From assembly GCA_037447655.1 (NCBI GenBank), contig JBBHKE010002879.1:62001-126000 (forward strand): a stretch of DNA of 64,000 nt, given 5' to 3'. Shown here piece by piece: positions 61,692-64,000 of this stretch (within the stretch, counting starts at the first letter, position 1; each line of letters starts with the position of its first letter). The position numbers were made by a program, and so were the translations under genes. The DNA is from Zygnema cylindricum. Taxonomy: Eukaryota > Streptophyta > Zygnematophyceae > Zygnematales > Zygnemataceae. The notes beneath the pieces are model-generated. The model did no database searches. It saw nothing but the letters and a program-made list of their open reading frames with translations, and was not told the DNA's origin.

Positions 61692-62877
61692 CAGTACTTT
61701 CACGTGACGTTACGCTTTCCTCCATTTTAGACGATTTCGCTACAACAACTCTATGTAGAAAGTCGCCTCTCATTGGATGGCACATGCCATGAATACAAAT
61801 GCCGGGCGGGTGGACCATGGAAGCTCTGAAAGTCTTATTTAGTAATTTACAGATCCGATAAAGCAGGATAAATTAAAAAGCACGATGGTAACCCATCTGA
61901 GTCCAGGGTACAAAGGGGGTGGCATGGCCAAAACTGAAAAACTACAATAAAAAACAAATAGAGCGATGGGAACAAAAAAAAAAGGAAGGGAAGACGATTT
62001 GAAGAAGCCAGAGAAACAGTTGCACGAGGCGGAAAGAGAATTTTAGAGGGAAGGAAAGGGAAAGAGGGAAAAGGAGGAGCAAAGGGGAAGGAATATGTTT
62101 TAGGGCTCTTCAAACGTATCGCTAAAAAAGAGTTCCGACCGTTTTGATTATTTTTTTCGCTTTCTCTTGTGACGATGGGATTGCAAAGAAAATTGAGGCA
62201 AAGAGGTGGTAAATAGAGTTTAGTTGTTATAACAAATAGTTGGAAATGGTGTTAGATCACCATCCAATGTTTTTAGCGCTAGTCGCGTTTATAAGTTAAA
62301 AAATTTCTATCATCCCATACACACTAATGCCATTTCTATATTTTCACTCAAAATATGACACCAATGAATAGTTTCTACTAAACAAAATTGGCTAATTCAA
62401 TCTAAAACCATTGAATAGACATAGTTTGTACAACATGAAACATCATAAATGGTGTTGAACGGCGTGTAATGATTGGTGCATTTGTACTTTTATTGGTACC
62501 AAAGACGACTCAACTGCTACATCAACAAAATTTCAATGCATAGAAATATTCTCATGCAACTCTCCTGCGCAATGATTGTTGAAGAAATACTTTTTCATAA
62601 GGTTTTACTGTAAGGCAATATTTTTTCTATTTTAATGTATAAAAGTTAAAAAGTAAATGATTTTATGCAATGTCAACGGCTAATACCTCTTGAAAGCCCC
62701 GAGTTCAACAGTCCAAAAGGTAGTGCCCACCTATCTAATCATGGTACAACAAATTTAGGACCTTACAATATGACTTCAGATAGTGAAAAATTTGCGACAT
62801 CCTTTTCCTCTCTCTCAAGAAATGTACCACATAAACTAATGTGGGAAGCTACAATCCGCAAAACCACTTGTTGAGTA
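61692..62877. other. AT-rich spacer
   Basis: No gene recognised. A purine-rich stretch at 61975-62095 generates an open frame on the - strand that I do not accept. Confidence 0.4.
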
Positions 62878-63646
62878 TGTTGTTTTTAGAAAGCTTTAGT
62901 CCTCTTTATGCCTCAGCTGTGAGAGAGAGCTGTTCAGGACTTAAGCTATTTTTTGTTGAGTTCGGTTCAGTACTTACCGAAATTAGTGTGACAGTGAAGT
63001 TGGGAGTTCACGGTTCATTCACACTTGGGACACGTGTCGTCACTTGGGAGAATGCGTGAGTATGTTCTCCGTGGACGTACGGAAATTCGGCTGGACCACT
63101 GGACTTCGTGAAGTCAATTCTACGATGCCAAATCCTCTAATCGGACCGCTAACAGCCGCCGCCAACAAATAGTGACGAGGCGTGACTAGATCATTATCAC
63201 TTTACGTTGTCTAAACTTCGGTGTAAATATTTGTGATAGAATGTTAGATGTACGGCTGGAATGCCTCCGTACAGCTTAGTGTAGTTTCGGTGTATAAAAG
63301 TAGGACTTAGTGAATTTGATTTTTAGGAACAAATGATATGAAAACTGTACATTCAGTTTTATGTAATTTCATTTCTACATATCTCACAGATTTGTGAGCG
63401 GAATTGATTGAAATTTTGTGTGTGTGTTCCTTTGTATGTTATCTACATTGTGGCAAATTTTCAGGACGTTTGGAGCATTTTTCTGAAAGTTATAGTCTGT
63501 CAAAGTTTCTGTTCAGCCATCGGTATTTGTGGAAGCTTCCTCTCTTGATTTGTTCTACGATGACTACTGCTGCATCTTCTTCATCTTCAGTACCAGCACT
63601 TGTCTCAGAACAACAGAGTACTTCATTGAATTTAAAGACACGATAG
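62878..63646 (+). repeat. Dispersed repeat R1, copy 2, ending in a short Ser-rich ORF
   Basis: Direct-orientation partner of 35091-35955. Near its end ATG at 63560 opens MTTAASSSSSVPALVSEQQ and stops at 63646. The frame start is shared with copy 1, so this ATG region belongs to the repeat. It could be the leader and gag start of a retroelement or the 5' end of a duplicated host gene; the window gives no decisive evidence. Confidence 0.55.
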
Positions 63647-64000
63647 CATTGTCATCGATATTGCTTAAACAAAGCACTGCACTAAAGGTAAACGACTGAG
63701 GCTCTTTGAGCAAACAATCTTCGAATGAAACCCTAAAAGCTTATCATTGGTCACTTCTCCACAAACGACTTCCAATCCGGGCAACACATTTCAAGCTCCA
63801 TGGGCCATAGTCTATAGTGTCGATGTACATTTGATACCAAGGTCATTTTACATTGTTTCTATTTTTGTTAATACCGCAACAACCTTAGTGACAGAAGGAA
63901 TACAACAACAATCACATAGTCTGCTATAAATATTTGAATGAGAATGTGAAGGAACTTAAGTATGGATTGTATTGCGGAGAAGCTTACTAATTGAATTATG
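63647..64000. other. Unassigned sequence at the window edge
   Basis: Short open frames only. TTTGATACCAA at 63832 contains a TGATACCA that, on the - strand, resembles a tRNA-Met primer site like the one at 45349-45356, but there is no supporting LTR. Confidence 0.3.

Noticed and set aside
35091-63646. R1 copies as the two LTRs of one giant 28-kb element
   Set aside because: Each copy includes an ATG reading frame, neither has clear TG...CA ends, and the intervening DNA holds elements in the opposite orientation and a host gene.

Overview
This is nuclear DNA from a plant-lineage (streptophyte) eukaryote. Coding sequence is split by GT-AG introns. The recognisable host genes are of plant type: a GON4L-like SANT protein with an EAR-like motif, and plant-specific 24-residue LRRs. 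The mobile elements are also of plant type: a chromodomain Ty3/gypsy element, a Ty1/copia fragment, a LINE and many non-autonomous DNA transposons. The large AT-rich, repeat-choked spaces would fit a charophyte alga such as Chara or another large-genome non-seed streptophyte. That placement is inference; no marker gene here fixes the species.

Layout. 1-6 kb: the 3' part of a GON4L-like gene on the + strand (six exons recognised, 1772-5791), with two small TA-flanked MITEs upstream. 8.1-16.2 kb: two direct copies of a non-coding unit of roughly 2 kb, each broken by nested DNA transposons; each copy serves as the empty site for the insertions in the other. 16.4-30.9 kb: more hAT-like MITEs, GA-rich and 73-bp tandem repeats, a probable solo LTR and two weak candidate exons. 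30.98-35.04 kb: five exons of exactly 72 bp, all in the same phase, each encoding one LRR; an intron between them holds about 1.3 kb of (TA)n and CATATA-type repeats. 36.5-43.3 kb: a decayed chromovirus on the - strand with both LTRs, a gag-pol frame with four in-frame stops and an extra ORF downstream of pol. 43.4-45.4 kb: copia remnants. 47.5-48.9 kb: a LINE reverse-transcriptase relic. 49.3-51.0 kb: a hAT-like element carrying a nested MITE. 51.6-59.7 kb: an intact-looking 13-exon Ppx/GppA phosphatase gene on the - strand (793 codons plus stop, reconstructed with consistent phases). 60.9-61.7 kb: two more MITEs. 62.9-63.6 kb: a second copy of a repeat also present at 35.1-36.0 kb.

How it fits together. 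Only the GON4L-like gene, the LRR exon array and the Ppx/GppA gene look like host genes, and they show no functional link. The rest records layered transposition. The most informative signals are the perfect 8-bp target-site duplications with paralogous empty sites, the chromovirus accessory ORF, the one-exon-one-LRR array, and duplicated 3' splice sites inside the Ppx/GppA gene.
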